This document shows, in pieces, positions 18,772 to 27,608 of a stretch of DNA of 64,000 bases (positions are counted from its first letter, which is position 1; each line of letters begins with the position of its first letter). A model generated the notes under the pieces. It was not told where the DNA came from. It did not search any database and was given only the letters and a program-made list of their open reading frames with translations. The stretch lies in contig SVNZ01000002.1 of NCBI GenBank assembly GCA_015066595.1, positions 124,001 to 188,000 of the forward strand, given 5' to 3'. Source of the DNA: Oscillospiraceae bacterium. GTDB lineage: Bacteria > Bacillota > Clostridia > Oscillospirales > Acutalibacteraceae. A program made the position numbers and the translations under genes.

Positions 18772-18810
18772 AGCGTAATTCTCCTTAATTTGTTATATTT
18801 TCTGCTTTCA

Positions 18811-18839
18811 ATTTTATCATCAGTGTGATTTTGTGTCAA
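18811..18839 (-). promoter_or_regulatory. Promoter of the GH13 gene
   Basis: Minus strand TTGACA (18834-18839), 17-bp spacer, TAAAAT (18811-18816). Confidence 0.75.
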
Positions 18840-18941
18840 TAAATACGGTGATTTTTAGCATCCAAAAACTCACCATTGCATACAAAAGCCCTTTCGCATA
18901 GTATGTATATAGATAGATACAAAACAGAGGAGGGCATACAC

Positions 18942-19505
18942 TTGAAAATTTCTCAGATATCAAACGACAAAGTAATGATAACCTTGTGTAATGAAGATAT
19001 GAAGAGCTTTGAACTCGAATTTGACGAAATGGGGCTCAGTGATCCGCATTCAAAAAAGATAATCAACAGACTTTTAAGCCTCGCATGCACGAGCAACTCT
19101 CTGGTGCTTGATAACAAAACCGTACTATGTGAAGCCCTGCCTACAGATAACGGGTGTGTGCTTTTTATATCACTGAAAGACAAAAAGCACAGGCGCAAAA
19201 AGTACCGTATAAAGCGTATCACAGAGTATCCGTGCTACCGCTTTGAGTGTGTTGAAGATTTATTATCAGCTGTCGAAAGGCTCTACTACACTGATGTGCT
19301 TTTCTACAACAACTCGGCATATATGTACAAAAACAGATACTACCTTGTATTCGACTACCCTATTGTACCAAAAAAAGCTAAGAGCATTCTCCTGGAATTT
19401 GCAAACATCGTAAAAGGTACAAAACCTTTTGTCGCACGACTTCACGAAAGTGCTACCACCCTATCAAGCGGCAACGCAATAGTTCATATTGGAGCTTCAC
19501 TTTAA
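18942..19505 (+). CDS. mecA: MecA-like adaptor protein
   Basis: A 187-residue protein with the MecA layout. The N-terminal substrate-binding domain opens KISQISNDKVMITL and contains a segment around FDEMGLSDPHSKKI. A variable linker with a Lys/Arg-rich stretch follows, and the C-terminal ClpC-binding domain contains YYLVFDYP. MecA proteins deliver substrates to the ClpCP protease and in Bacillus restrain competence and sporulation regulators. The start is TTG 18942, seven bases after GAGGAGGG. Longer forms from ATG 18876 have no ribosome site. Confidence 0.75.
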   Translation: MKISQISNDKVMITLCNEDMKSFELEFDEMGLSDPHSKKIINRLLSLACTSNSLVLDNKTVLCEALPTDNGCVLFISLKDKKHRRKKYRIKRITEYPCYRFECVEDLLSAVERLYYTDVLFYNNSAYMYKNRYYLVFDYPIVPKKAKSILLEFANIVKGTKPFVARLHESATTLSSGNAIVHIGASL

Positions 19506-19507
19506 AC

Positions 19508-19536
19508 TTGAATAAACATCTTAAACAGCGTATAAT
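19508..19536 (+). promoter_or_regulatory. Promoter of the MBL-fold hydrolase gene
   Basis: TTGAAT (19508-19513), 17-bp spacer, TATAAT (19531-19536), 30 bases before the start codon. Confidence 0.75.
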
Positions 19537-19565
19537 AAAAGAGAAGTTTTAAGTAAGGTGATAAA

Positions 19566-20447
19566 ATGTTTGAATTAGTACAGGTCAGTGAACAATGCTA
19601 CTTTATCGAAAGTCCATCAAAGGTCGGCATATACCGTCAAAACGAAAAAGATGTCTACCTCATCGACTCCGGCTCTGATAAAGGAAGTGCTAAGCGTACT
19701 CTCAGAATCGCAAAAGAACAAGACTGGAATATTAAAGGCATCATCAACACACACGCCCACGCTGACCACATCGGTGGCAACGCATATATACAAAAAGAAA
19801 CCGGTTGCGACATCTTCTGTTCAACAATAGACATTCCGTTTATTGAGCATACACTTATCAATCCACTGCACATCTATGGCGGATATTTTCCGCAGGATTT
19901 GCGTCACAAGTTCTTTTTGGCAGAGAGCAGTAAAGCAAAAGACATCTCTTCGCCAGATTTCCCAAACGAACTCAAAACTTACGATATTTCAGGTCATTCG
20001 CTCGGTATGATTGCAATAGTTGCACCAGACGGAACTGCTTTTGTGGGTGATATAGTATCCAGTGAGTTTATCCTTAAAAAATACGGTATCACCTATCTTC
20101 TCGATATCAAAAAGCATCTTATGTCGCTCGATTTTGTTGAGAAGATGAATGCAAAGCATTTTGTTATGTCGCACGTCGATACAGTAGACGATATCAAACC
20201 GCTGATAGACTTAAACCGAAAGAAGATTTTCGAAATAGCCGACAAGATTTTAGAGCTTCTCAAAGAACCTAAATCGTTCGAAGCGTTACTTAAAGAGCTG
20301 TTCTATCACTACGAACTTTCAATGAATTTCAAACAACATTCGCTGGTCGGCAGTACTGTCCGCTCGTACTTAAGCTGGCTCAAAGAAGAAGGAAAGCTAC
20401 AGACACAGATAGTCGACAACATCCTTTTGTGGAAAACCACTCAATAA
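19566..20447 (+). CDS. Metallo-beta-lactamase-fold hydrolase
   Basis: A 293-residue MBL-fold protein. The metal motif THAHADHIGG has His63, His65, Asp67 and His68. Further ligands are likely His in SGHSLG, Asp in VGDIV and His in MSHVD. After the catalytic core, residues about 235-293 form a winged-helix-like tail (KSFEALLKELFYHY, then VRSYLSWLKEEGKL), as in LACTB2/BH2-type members. The family includes glyoxalase II-like thioesterases and RNases; the substrate is unclear. Confidence 0.85.
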   Translation: MFELVQVSEQCYFIESPSKVGIYRQNEKDVYLIDSGSDKGSAKRTLRIAKEQDWNIKGIINTHAHADHIGGNAYIQKETGCDIFCSTIDIPFIEHTLINPLHIYGGYFPQDLRHKFFLAESSKAKDISSPDFPNELKTYDISGHSLGMIAIVAPDGTAFVGDIVSSEFILKKYGITYLLDIKKHLMSLDFVEKMNAKHFVMSHVDTVDDIKPLIDLNRKKIFEIADKILELLKEPKSFEALLKELFYHYELSMNFKQHSLVGSTVRSYLSWLKEEGKLQTQIVDNILLWKTTQ

Positions 20448-20506
20448 AACTGAACAGTCACTAAATCAACAACCATTCACCATCATCCTGAATATTTTGT
20501 TACTAC

Positions 20507-20535
20507 AGCAGATGCAACTTTTTATTTGCATCTGC
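20507..20535 (+). terminator. Terminator of the MBL gene
   Basis: AGCAGATGCAA/TTGCATCTGCT hairpin with a 7-base loop, followed by five T. Confidence 0.9.
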
Positions 20536-20541
20536 TTTTTG

Positions 20542-20570
20542 TTGACACAAAATAACGATAGTGATATTCT
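20542..20570 (+). promoter_or_regulatory. Promoter of the FN3-like secreted protein
   Basis: TTGACA (20542-20547), 17-bp spacer, TATTCT (20565-20570). It starts immediately after the preceding terminator. Confidence 0.75.
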
Positions 20571-20624
20571 TTTAATATAAGCTTATATACTTTCAAAAGT
20601 TCTTTTTTCTACGGAGGGGATATT

Positions 20625-21848
20625 ATGACAAAAAGACTTATATCACTCATTATGGTGCTCGTACTGTCATTGAGCGTGCTGGCCGTTGCACCTGTGTCTG
20701 CTGCAGAAGTTGAAGACTATGCACAAATTTCAGCAAACAACGACTGGTACAGCGTATATGATGATGCAATTTATTATGGCGATTATAAATATTTGGGAAA
20801 CAAATATTACAATGAAAGACCCCATGAATTTTTTCTTCATGATTTAGACTTCAACGGAATTCCTGAGCTAATAATATGTGATGGACCTATTAGTTATAAC
20901 TTTCCAGATTATGACTACTATGTTTATACAGTAAAAAATGGCAATATAATCTATTGTGGCGGTGTGAGCTGCGTTTTTGCAAGATTTTTTGATCATATGA
21001 ATAGTAGCTACAAAGGACTTTATTGTGAAAGCAATATAGACGGATTAGCTTGGTGTGACTATTACTATATGAAAAACAATAAAGTTGTAAAAAAAGAAAT
21101 TGTTCATATAGACACGATAAGTAATATGCCTTCAATAAAAACAACTGTTTACGACAAAACCTTATATAATGCATATAAAAAAGCCACAAAAGCAAATAAA
21201 AATGATTACTGGAGCGGACGCACACCAAAATATCCTATTAAATCCTATACTCGTTCAGAAATCTACTCAATGGGCTATGACAAGTTCGTGGGAAAATACC
21301 AGTATCTCGCTATTCCAAAGGTCAAGAAGTTTGAGAACGTAAACGGTGGCGTGAAAGTCACATGGAACAGCGTCAAGGGTGCTGAAAACTACCGTTTGTA
21401 TGTAAAGAGTGGTTCAAGCTGGAAAACAGTCGGCACAACAAAAAGCACATCATATACTCACAAGACCTCAAATTCAGGCAAGACTTATACATATACCGTC
21501 AAGTGCCTGTCAGCAGATAAAAAGAGGTCAACAAGTCGCTTTATCAGCGCAGGCTTCAAGAATAAATATATCGCAACGCCAAAGCTGAGAAGTATCAAGA
21601 ACAAGAGCGACGGTGTACGCTTTGTTTTCTATCAGGTGAAAGGTGCTTCAAAGTACAGAATTTATCGCAAAACAAGCGGTACTTCATGGAAGAAGGTCGG
21701 CGACGTATCGAGTAAGAAAGACTACTTCCTTGACAAAACCGCAAAGAAAGGTAAAAAATACACCTATACAGTACGCTGTGTGACTTCAAATGGAAAGAAG
21801 CACGTCAGCGGATACAACAAAACCGGTCTTACAATAACACGCAAATAG
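20625..21848 (+). CDS. Secreted protein with two C-terminal fibronectin III-like domains
   Basis: A 407-residue exported protein with a Sec signal peptide (about 1-27, cleaved after VSAA). The N-terminal domain (about 30-225) is rich in Tyr/Asp and contains FLHDLDFNGIPELIICD, a VCBS-like calcium-loop pattern often seen in Ruminococcus surface proteins. Two FN3-like repeats of about 90 residues follow (about 228-315 and 317-405), sharing the pattern GxxVxWxxVKGAxxYRxY and GKxYTYTVRC. The second half is unusually rich in Lys and Ser. No catalytic site or anchoring motif is visible. Role probably adhesion or matrix. Confidence 0.8.
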   Translation: MTKRLISLIMVLVLSLSVLAVAPVSAAEVEDYAQISANNDWYSVYDDAIYYGDYKYLGNKYYNERPHEFFLHDLDFNGIPELIICDGPISYNFPDYDYYVYTVKNGNIIYCGGVSCVFARFFDHMNSSYKGLYCESNIDGLAWCDYYYMKNNKVVKKEIVHIDTISNMPSIKTTVYDKTLYNAYKKATKANKNDYWSGRTPKYPIKSYTRSEIYSMGYDKFVGKYQYLAIPKVKKFENVNGGVKVTWNSVKGAENYRLYVKSGSSWKTVGTTKSTSYTHKTSNSGKTYTYTVKCLSADKKRSTSRFISAGFKNKYIATPKLRSIKNKSDGVRFVFYQVKGASKYRIYRKTSGTSWKKVGDVSSKKDYFLDKTAKKGKKYTYTVRCVTSNGKKHVSGYNKTGLTITRK

Positions 21849-21857
21849 CTACAACAT

Positions 21858-21887
21858 AAAAGCCTACCTTTTAAAAAGGTAGGCTTT
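21858..21887. terminator. Bidirectional terminator
   Basis: AAAGCCTACC/GGTAGGCTTT stem flanked by T-rich tracts on both sides. It ends the plus-strand gene and the Leu T-box operon. Confidence 0.9.
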
Positions 21888-21897
21888 TATTTTTGCA

Positions 21898-22704
21898 TTA
21901 TTTTATGTCAAAAATCTTTCTGACGTTTTTTGAAAAAATCATTTCGTTTTCTTCTTCGGTTAGTCCTATAGCCATAAACCGCTCGAGCTCTTCGCTAGGA
22001 TCCCACATTGGATAGTCCGTCGCAAAAAGCACGTGTTGAGCACCGTAGGTGCGTATAACTTCTTTTGCTGCTTGTGGGGTTATCGCATATAGGCTCGAAG
22101 AACAATCAACGTAGAAGTTTTCTATACCTGCATACACCTTGCACGCATCTTCCCACATCGACCAGCCACCAAAATGTGCACCAATAACAGTGAGATTTTT
22201 GTACTTTTTCAGCACAGGAAGCAAGCGGTTAGGGTTAGAATAGTCATAGCGATTATCGCCTGTGTGCATTAGAACAGGGAGCCCCTTCTCCTCGCATAAA
22301 TTATAAATCTGAAGACATCTTTTGTCATCTATCGCAAACTGCTGGATATCAGGGTGAAGCTTCACTCCCTGCAGTCCGAGTGAGATAAGATGCTCAACAT
22401 CACCTTTCTGGTCTTCACTATCAGGGTGGAGTGTACCGAGTCCTGTCAGCATACCCTTGTGCTCATCAACACTCTTAGCAATGAACTCGTTGATAGATTT
22501 CACCTGATGCGGAGTAGTAGCGACAGACTGCACAATAAAGTGGTCGACCCCCGCCTTTTTGCCACGAGCAAGCAAATCCTCAGTAGTACCCAAGCATTTT
22601 GACACGATATCATAAAAGCGGTCTGTACCACCCACCGCCTTGCTGGCAATCTTTTCGGGATAGATATGACAATGTGCATCTATAACTTCGTAATTTTTAT
22701 ACAT
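21898..22704 (-). CDS. Amidohydrolase-family metal-dependent hydrolase
   Basis: A 268-residue TatD/amidohydrolase_2-type (COG2159-like) protein. The metal motif is DAHCHIYP with His11 and His13. Further ligand segments are GVKLHPD, MHTGD, GAHFGG and ATDYPMWDP, which supplies the final Asp. The family includes decarboxylases and hydrolases of cyclic or aromatic acids. It is the last gene of the Leu T-box unit, overlapping the fusion gene by one base (TAATG). Its place in branched-chain metabolism is unexplained. Confidence 0.85.
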   Translation of the reverse strand: MYKNYEVIDAHCHIYPEKIASKAVGGTDRFYDIVSKCLGTTEDLLARGKKAGVDHFIVQSVATTPHQVKSINEFIAKSVDEHKGMLTGLGTLHPDSEDQKGDVEHLISLGLQGVKLHPDIQQFAIDDKRCLQIYNLCEEKGLPVLMHTGDNRYDYSNPNRLLPVLKKYKNLTVIGAHFGGWSMWEDACKVYAGIENFYVDCSSSLYAITPQAAKEVIRTYGAQHVLFATDYPMWDPSEELERFMAIGLTEEENEMIFSKNVRKIFDIK

Positions 22705-25229
22705 TATGCTGTCTCCACGCTATTTGCTTTTTGCAGGCCAAGCTTTTCAACAGCCTGCTCACGCATTTTATACTTCATAATTTTACCTGCAGCGTTGGTT
22801 GGGAAAGAAGATACAAAATCAACATATCTAGGCACCTTGTGTCGAGCCATATTAGCACCGATGTATTCTTTCATCTCGGCTTCGGTCATAGACTCACCGT
22901 CTTTTAAGATGATACAGGCCATGATTTCTTCACCGTACTGCTCATCAGGAACGCCGATGACCTGAACATCTGATACCTTTTCGTGAGTGTAAATAAACTC
23001 CTCAATCTCCTTAGGATAGATGTTCTCACCACCTCTAATAATCATATCTTTGAGTCGGCCTGTGATACGGTAGTTTCCGTCTTTTGTACGACAAGCCAAA
23101 TCTCCTGTGTGGAGCCAACCGTCTTTGTCGATAGCAGATGCTGTTGCCTGTGGCATTTTGTAGTAGCCTTTCATGATGTTATAGCCACGAGCAAGGAATT
23201 CACCGGGCACTTCATCATCACAGTCTTCGCCTGTTTCAGGGTCAACAATTCTGCACTCAATTTCAGGCAGAGCACGACCAACTGTAGATACTCTGACCTC
23301 AAGCGGGTCATCAGTCGAACTCATAGTACACCCAGGAGATGCCTCTGTCTGACCGTAAACGATAGTGATTTCTTTCATATTCATTTTATCTACAACGTCC
23401 TGCATAACAGAAATAGGACAAGGAGAACCCGCCATAATACCTGTTCGCATATATGAGAAATCGGTTTTTTCGAAATCCTCGTGCTCAAGAAGAGCGATGA
23501 ACATAGTAGGAACACCATGGAAAGCTGTGATATGCTCGTTGTTGATACAAGAGAGTGCAGGCTTCGGTGAGAAATACGGAAGCGGAAGTATAGTACCACC
23601 GTGAGTCATAGTAGCAGTCATAGCGAGCACCATACCAAAGCAGTGGAACATAGGCACCTGAATCATCATTCTGTCAGCAGTAGAAAGGTCCATTCTGTCG
23701 CCGATACACTTACCATTGTTCACGATGTTGTAGTGAGTGAGCATAACACCCTTAGGAAAGCCTGTAGTACCTGATGTGTACTGCATGTTACACACATCGT
23801 CTTTGTCTACAAGAGCAGCCATACGGTGCACTTCTGAAAGCGGAACTTTAGAAGAAAGCTCTACTGCGTCGTTCCATGTCATACAGCCTTTCTGCTTGAA
23901 ACCGACTGTGATAACGTTTCTAAGGAAAGGCAGACGCTTTGAATGAAGCTGTGTGCCCTCTTTTGTGTTTTCAAGCTCCGGACAAAGCTGTGCAACTATT
24001 TTGCCATAATGAGTGTCCTTTGAGCCTTCTGTCATAATGAGAGTATGAGTATCGGACTGCCTGAGCAGATACTCAGCCTCGTGGATTTTATATGATGTGT
24101 TGACTGTAACCAAAATCGCACCGATTTTTGTTGCAGCCCAAAACGCAATATACCACTGTGGTACGTTAGATGCCCACATAGCTACTTTTGAACCTGCTTT
24201 TACACCCATAGCGATGAGTGCTCTGGCAAAGGTATCAACATCATCTCTAAATTCACTGTATGTTCTTGTGTAGTCAAGAGTAGTATATTTGAACGCATAC
24301 TGGTCAGGAAACTCCTCGACCATTCTATCAAGTACATCAGCAAAAGTCGCATCGATAAGAAGATCCTTTTTCCACACAAACTTTCCTGTTCTGGATTTGT
24401 TATGGTACAGAGTCTTTTTGTTCTTTGATGTGTCATCAAACTGCTTCATAAACTCTTTGTACTGAGAGAAGATGATTTCCATATCGTCAATCTCTTCGCA
24501 CCAAGAAGGATCCCAGATAAGAGAAATATAGCCATCATAGTTGACTGAACTTAAAGATAGCATCATTTCTTTTACAGGGAGATCGCCCTCACCTGCTAAG
24601 CAGTATTCTACCTTTTCATCAACCTTTTTAGCATCAGAAAAATGCACGTGCTTTACATATGCGCCGAGGTTTTTGATGACCTGCTCAGGTGTTTCACCAC
24701 AAGTAAAATAAGCGTGTGACAAATGCCACAGTGCAGCAACGTTATCGCTTGCAAAGCTGTCGAGCACCTCGCACAAATCCTTTGTAGACGCAAAAAGTCC
24801 TGATGTTTCAATAAGCAAAATAACGTTTTTCTCAGTAGCTTTATCAAGCACTGACTCAATAGTTTTCTTGACCTGATTGATAGCATCTTCTTTGTTGCTG
24901 CTTTCAAACGCACGCATACGAATATGTGGAATACGCAGGTTAGATGCTATCTCGATACAGCTGTTAATTTCATCGATAGTGCCTTTTTCTGTCAAGCTGT
25001 TTGCTATATCAGACACCACATCAATACACGGAATCTCAAGTCCTTTTTCAAACAAACGTCTGAGAGTTGCTGCTGCGGTATAATCATGGAAAGCACCGTC
25101 TTTTTCAGTGAAAAGGCGGTTATGAATATTATGCAGTTCTATCCCCTTGAAACCAAGGTAGTTAGCCGCATCACAAAAATCTTCAAACTGGCTGTTGTGC
25201 CAGCCTTTTGTAGAAAATGAAAGCTTCAT
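22704..25229 (-). CDS. TIM-barrel (sugar isomerase-like)-acyl-CoA synthetase fusion
   Basis: An 841-residue two-domain protein. Residues 1-275 resemble xylose isomerase-like TIM barrels, with candidate metal residues in LLIETSG, LWHLSHAYF and HVHFSDA. The last expected Glu position reads SLIWDP rather than SLEWDP. Residues about 290-841 form a complete adenylate-forming acyl-CoA synthetase: TSGTTGFPKGVMLTH near 487, IVYGQTEASPG, HTGDLACR, GRLKDMIIRGGENIYP, and the catalytic Lys in NAAGKIMK. The synthetase part resembles medium-chain or fatty acyl-CoA ligases. It is four bases behind the LeuA-like gene and under the Leu T-box, so isovalerate or another leucine-related acid is the likely substrate by inference. 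Confidence 0.88.
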   Translation of the reverse strand: MKLSFSTKGWHNSQFEDFCDAANYLGFKGIELHNIHNRLFTEKDGAFHDYTAAATLRRLFEKGLEIPCIDVVSDIANSLTEKGTIDEINSCIEIASNLRIPHIRMRAFESSNKEDAINQVKKTIESVLDKATEKNVILLIETSGLFASTKDLCEVLDSFASDNVAALWHLSHAYFTCGETPEQVIKNLGAYVKHVHFSDAKKVDEKVEYCLAGEGDLPVKEMMLSLSSVNYDGYISLIWDPSWCEEIDDMEIIFSQYKEFMKQFDDTSKNKKTLYHNKSRTGKFVWKKDLLIDATFADVLDRMVEEFPDQYAFKYTTLDYTRTYSEFRDDVDTFARALIAMGVKAGSKVAMWASNVPQWYIAFWAATKIGAILVTVNTSYKIHEAEYLLRQSDTHTLIMTEGSKDTHYGKIVAQLCPELENTKEGTQLHSKRLPFLRNVITVGFKQKGCMTWNDAVELSSKVPLSEVHRMAALVDKDDVCNMQYTSGTTGFPKGVMLTHYNIVNNGKCIGDRMDLSTADRMMIQVPMFHCFGMVLAMTATMTHGGTILPLPYFSPKPALSCINNEHITAFHGVPTMFIALLEHEDFEKTDFSYMRTGIMAGSPCPISVMQDVVDKMNMKEITIVYGQTEASPGCTMSSTDDPLEVRVSTVGRALPEIECRIVDPETGEDCDDEVPGEFLARGYNIMKGYYKMPQATASAIDKDGWLHTGDLACRTKDGNYRITGRLKDMIIRGGENIYPKEIEEFIYTHEKVSDVQVIGVPDEQYGEEIMACIILKDGESMTEAEMKEYIGANMARHKVPRYVDFVSSFPTNAAGKIMKYKMREQAVEKLGLQKANSVETA

Positions 25230-25232
25230 TTG

Positions 25233-26612
25233 TTACGCCTCCTCATAAACAATTTTGTTCACAGCGTTTAAGTATGCTCTGATACTTGCACCGATGATAT
25301 CGGTCGAAATGCCGTTACCGCTGAAAACTCTTGAACCGTTTCTCAGCTTCACAATAGCGCTACCCATAGCTTCTTTGCCCTGTGTTACTGACTGAATCTG
25401 GAAATCATCGAGCTCATAGTGATGGCCGATAATCTGGTCAATAGCAAGAAAAGCCGCATCAACAGGACCATCACCGATACAAATACCCTGCAACTGCTCA
25501 CCGTCTTTTTCCAGAGTGATCTGAGCACTTGAGTTGATGATGTTACCGCTGTTTACGATATATGAAATAAGTTTGTATGTTGCAGGAACCTGCAGTGCGA
25601 CAGACGCAACAATAGCATCGAGTTCTTTAGCACCGACGTTCTTTTTCTCTGCAACACGTAAAAACTCTTCATACACCTTAGCGTCGTCTTCTTCAGACAA
25701 ATCATAGCCAAGCTTTTTAACAGCAACAGCAACATCGTCTGCAGAGTCTTTTGCATCAAGGTGAATAGAGTTTTCGTCTGCACCTGCTACACTGACAGCT
25801 GTATTTTCATTGTTAGCATTTTCAGCGATGCGGTTGATCTGCTTAATTATTCTGTGCATTTCTGTAAAACGAATGTTAGATTCAAAACCGTAGTTGTCAC
25901 CACAGTTTTTAATCATAGTAACAAATTCATCGAGTGGTGCACAGTCGCCATCTACTGCTGTTTTCACAACATCGACGCCTTTTCTGCATGACAGGATAGA
26001 TGACGCTGTTGCAAGACCATTTTTATTGTCGCATTTTACACCCATAGGAACATCAGCTTTTTTGCCGATTTTTTCTGCAAATTCTGCAAAATCGTCCGGC
26101 ATCATAGATGATGCTGAGTCACATATAGAAATAGCTGTTGCGCCACTTTCACGTGCTGCTTTTATGGCATCTTTGAGAAAGTCTTTCTCTGCTCTTGTAG
26201 CATCTACTGCACAAAACTCTACATTTTCGCAGTAGCTCTTTGCCTTTGTGATACATTCCTTGATATGTGCAATCATCTTGTTAGCTTTTTTGTGGCATGT
26301 GTACTCCATAAGTGCCGGAGAAACCGGAAGCTCAACACGAATACAAGGCTTGTTTGCATTTGAGAGAGCCTGTGCTGCGTTGTCGATACTCTCCAGTGTA
26401 CTGCCAGCCGCTACAGAAATAACGCTCTTTTTCACAAAAGATGCTACTGTGCGCACAAATAGGATGTCTGTTCTTTCATTTATAATTTCAGGTAGCTCAA
26501 TAATATCTACTGATAGTTTCTCTAGTTGACGAGCGATTTCGAGCTTTTCTTTAAAGCTGAATCTGCTGTTTTCTTTGCATAATGTTGTGTCTGCAATTCT
26601 GATTTGTTTCAT
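25233..26612 (-). CDS. LeuA-like protein with degenerate active site and intact regulatory domain
   Basis: A 459-residue homologue of 2-isopropylmalate synthase. The N-terminal HMGL-like barrel keeps the fold but not the chemistry. The DTTLRDGEQ motif is DTTLCKENS, so catalytic Arg and metal Asp are replaced by Cys12 and Lys13. The HxHxD metal motif is KCDNK at 193-197, and the NGxGERAGN loop is shortened to DGDCAP. The C-terminal LeuA allosteric domain (about 340-459) is well preserved, including GDGPVDAAFLAID and STDIIGASIRAYLNA. It lies directly behind a Leu-specifier T-box. It cannot plausibly act as isopropylmalate synthase. A leucine sensor or scaffold, or a novel activity, is possible. 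Confidence 0.88.
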   Translation of the reverse strand: MKQIRIADTTLCKENSRFSFKEKLEIARQLEKLSVDIIELPEIINERTDILFVRTVASFVKKSVISVAAGSTLESIDNAAQALSNANKPCIRVELPVSPALMEYTCHKKANKMIAHIKECITKAKSYCENVEFCAVDATRAEKDFLKDAIKAARESGATAISICDSASSMMPDDFAEFAEKIGKKADVPMGVKCDNKNGLATASSILSCRKGVDVVKTAVDGDCAPLDEFVTMIKNCGDNYGFESNIRFTEMHRIIKQINRIAENANNENTAVSVAGADENSIHLDAKDSADDVAVAVKKLGYDLSEEDDAKVYEEFLRVAEKKNVGAKELDAIVASVALQVPATYKLISYIVNSGNIINSSAQITLEKDGEQLQGICIGDGPVDAAFLAIDQIIGHHYELDDFQIQSVTQGKEAMGSAIVKLRNGSRVFSGNGISTDIIGASIRAYLNAVNKIVYEEA

Positions 26613-26906
26613 AAAAATCTATCCTCTCTTATAAAGAATAAGCAAAATAAAAGTCCCCAAGGCATAGCCTCAGGGACGAAAGTATCGCGGTACCACCCTG
26701 TTTACTGATATAAAACCAGTCAACTTAGCAGGCTCTGACAAGCCTTTTGCCACGGTAACGGGGCACACCGTAACCGCTTAATCGTTTCAGCGGTTCTGCT
26801 CCAAAATGAGACTTCTTCATCCGTTTCTATCGTCTTGCACCGACCGACGACTCTCTGAAAGAAACTGTGGATGAAAAATAATTTCTTCATCGCATTTAAA
26901 AATATT
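26613..26906 (-). promoter_or_regulatory. T-box leader, specifier CUC (Leu)
   Basis: Minus-strand T-box riboswitch in front of the LeuA-like gene. The conserved T-box AGGGTGGTACCGCG is at 26687-26700. The competing terminator hairpin GTCCCTGAGG.../...TTGGGGAC is at 26653-26677, followed by TTTTATTTT. Stem I has the base stem and K-turn (GCGATGA...GGAGC), the AGAGAG bulge and the GGTGCAAG loop. The specifier triplet just above the lower stem reads CUC followed by A (plus-strand 26808-26810), a Leu codon. Uncharged tRNA-Leu would favour the antiterminator and turn the operon on. Confidence 0.9.
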
Positions 26907-26912
26907 GGTATA

Positions 26913-26941
26913 ACTATATCACAGACATTTTGAGATGTCAA
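26913..26941 (-). promoter_or_regulatory. Promoter of the Leu T-box operon
   Basis: Minus strand TTGACA (26936-26941), exactly 17 bp, TATAGT (26913-26918). Confidence 0.85.
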
Positions 26942-27042
26942 CAAATATACGTTAATTTTTTCACTTTTAACATTATCTCTCACATATTATGCAAAAGTAA
27001 CTGTAAAAATCACCAAAAGGCTGTATTATATTAAACAATTTA

Positions 27043-27396
27043 CTATAAAATACTATTCACCCAGTTTAAAAACGGAGTGCGATTATCTGCGTTAGACTTG
27101 TTTGGTCCATACCAATGATTTTCAACTACAAACGTGCATTTTCCAACGACAAATCTGTCCTGATAATAGCGTCGTTTATCGCCGAAATAACACAGCTTTT
27201 TCAGCTCTGCATCTGAACAGTCTGAGGGCACTTCCATCAGTACCGCAAAACCAGAGCTACAACAAAACCTTCTTTGGCACTCATCTGCATTTGTTAGTAT
27301 ATTCAACACACTATCAGTCAAAGCCCCTGCATTATTCATTTTACCAAGAAGACTGAACGCAAACTCTTTGTTCGACATTTTCTCATAATCTGTCAT
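27043..27396 (-). CDS. Hypothetical protein, 117 residues
   Basis: Not recognised. It is soluble, with no signal or membrane helix. It contains three to four Cys (ECQRRFCCSS in the middle) and a conserved-looking aromatic C-terminus with RRYYQDRFV and NHWYGPNKSNADNRTPF. A good ribosome site (AAGGTGG) precedes the ATG. It stands alone between the Leu T-box promoter and the terminator of the Val operon. Confidence 0.7.
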   Translation of the reverse strand: MTDYEKMSNKEFAFSLLGKMNNAGALTDSVLNILTNADECQRRFCCSSGFAVLMEVPSDCSDAELKKLCYFGDKRRYYQDRFVVGKCTFVVENHWYGPNKSNADNRTPFLNWVNSIL

Positions 27397-27505
27397 AAAT
27401 CATACCACCTTTTATAAGTTTTGTTCATTATAACATACTATTACGTGTATGTATTTAACTTCGAAAAATTGTATGCCGACTTCAAACAACAGTAAGTTGG
27501 AAGTA

Positions 27506-27531
27506 ATGTATAACTCACGCATGTTATACAT
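27506..27531. repeat. Inverted repeat upstream of the 117-residue hypothetical gene
   Basis: ATGTATAAC, 8 bases, GTTATACAT: a perfect 9-bp inverted repeat with no T-run on either side, so it is not a terminator. It lies 110 bases upstream of the minus-strand gene ending at 27043 and could be a protein-binding site. The rest of 27397-27549 holds nothing else I can name. Confidence 0.55.
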
Positions 27532-27549
27532 GATTGCAATATGTTTTTA

Positions 27550-27583
27550 TAAAAAAAGTAGAGATAGCAACCGCTATCTCTAC
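27550..27583 (-). terminator. Terminator of the Val T-box operon
   Basis: GTAGAGATAGC/GCTATCTCTAC 11-bp perfect hairpin (27558-27583) followed on the minus strand by seven T. It lies 26 bp past the ilvE stop. Confidence 0.93.
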
Positions 27584-27608
27584 TTATAAACTCATATTAA
27601 ACTCTTAA

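Noticed and set aside
22983-23456. 157-codon open frame on the plus strand
   Set aside because: Antisense to the acyl-CoA synthetase part of the fusion gene, with no start signal or recognisable domain.
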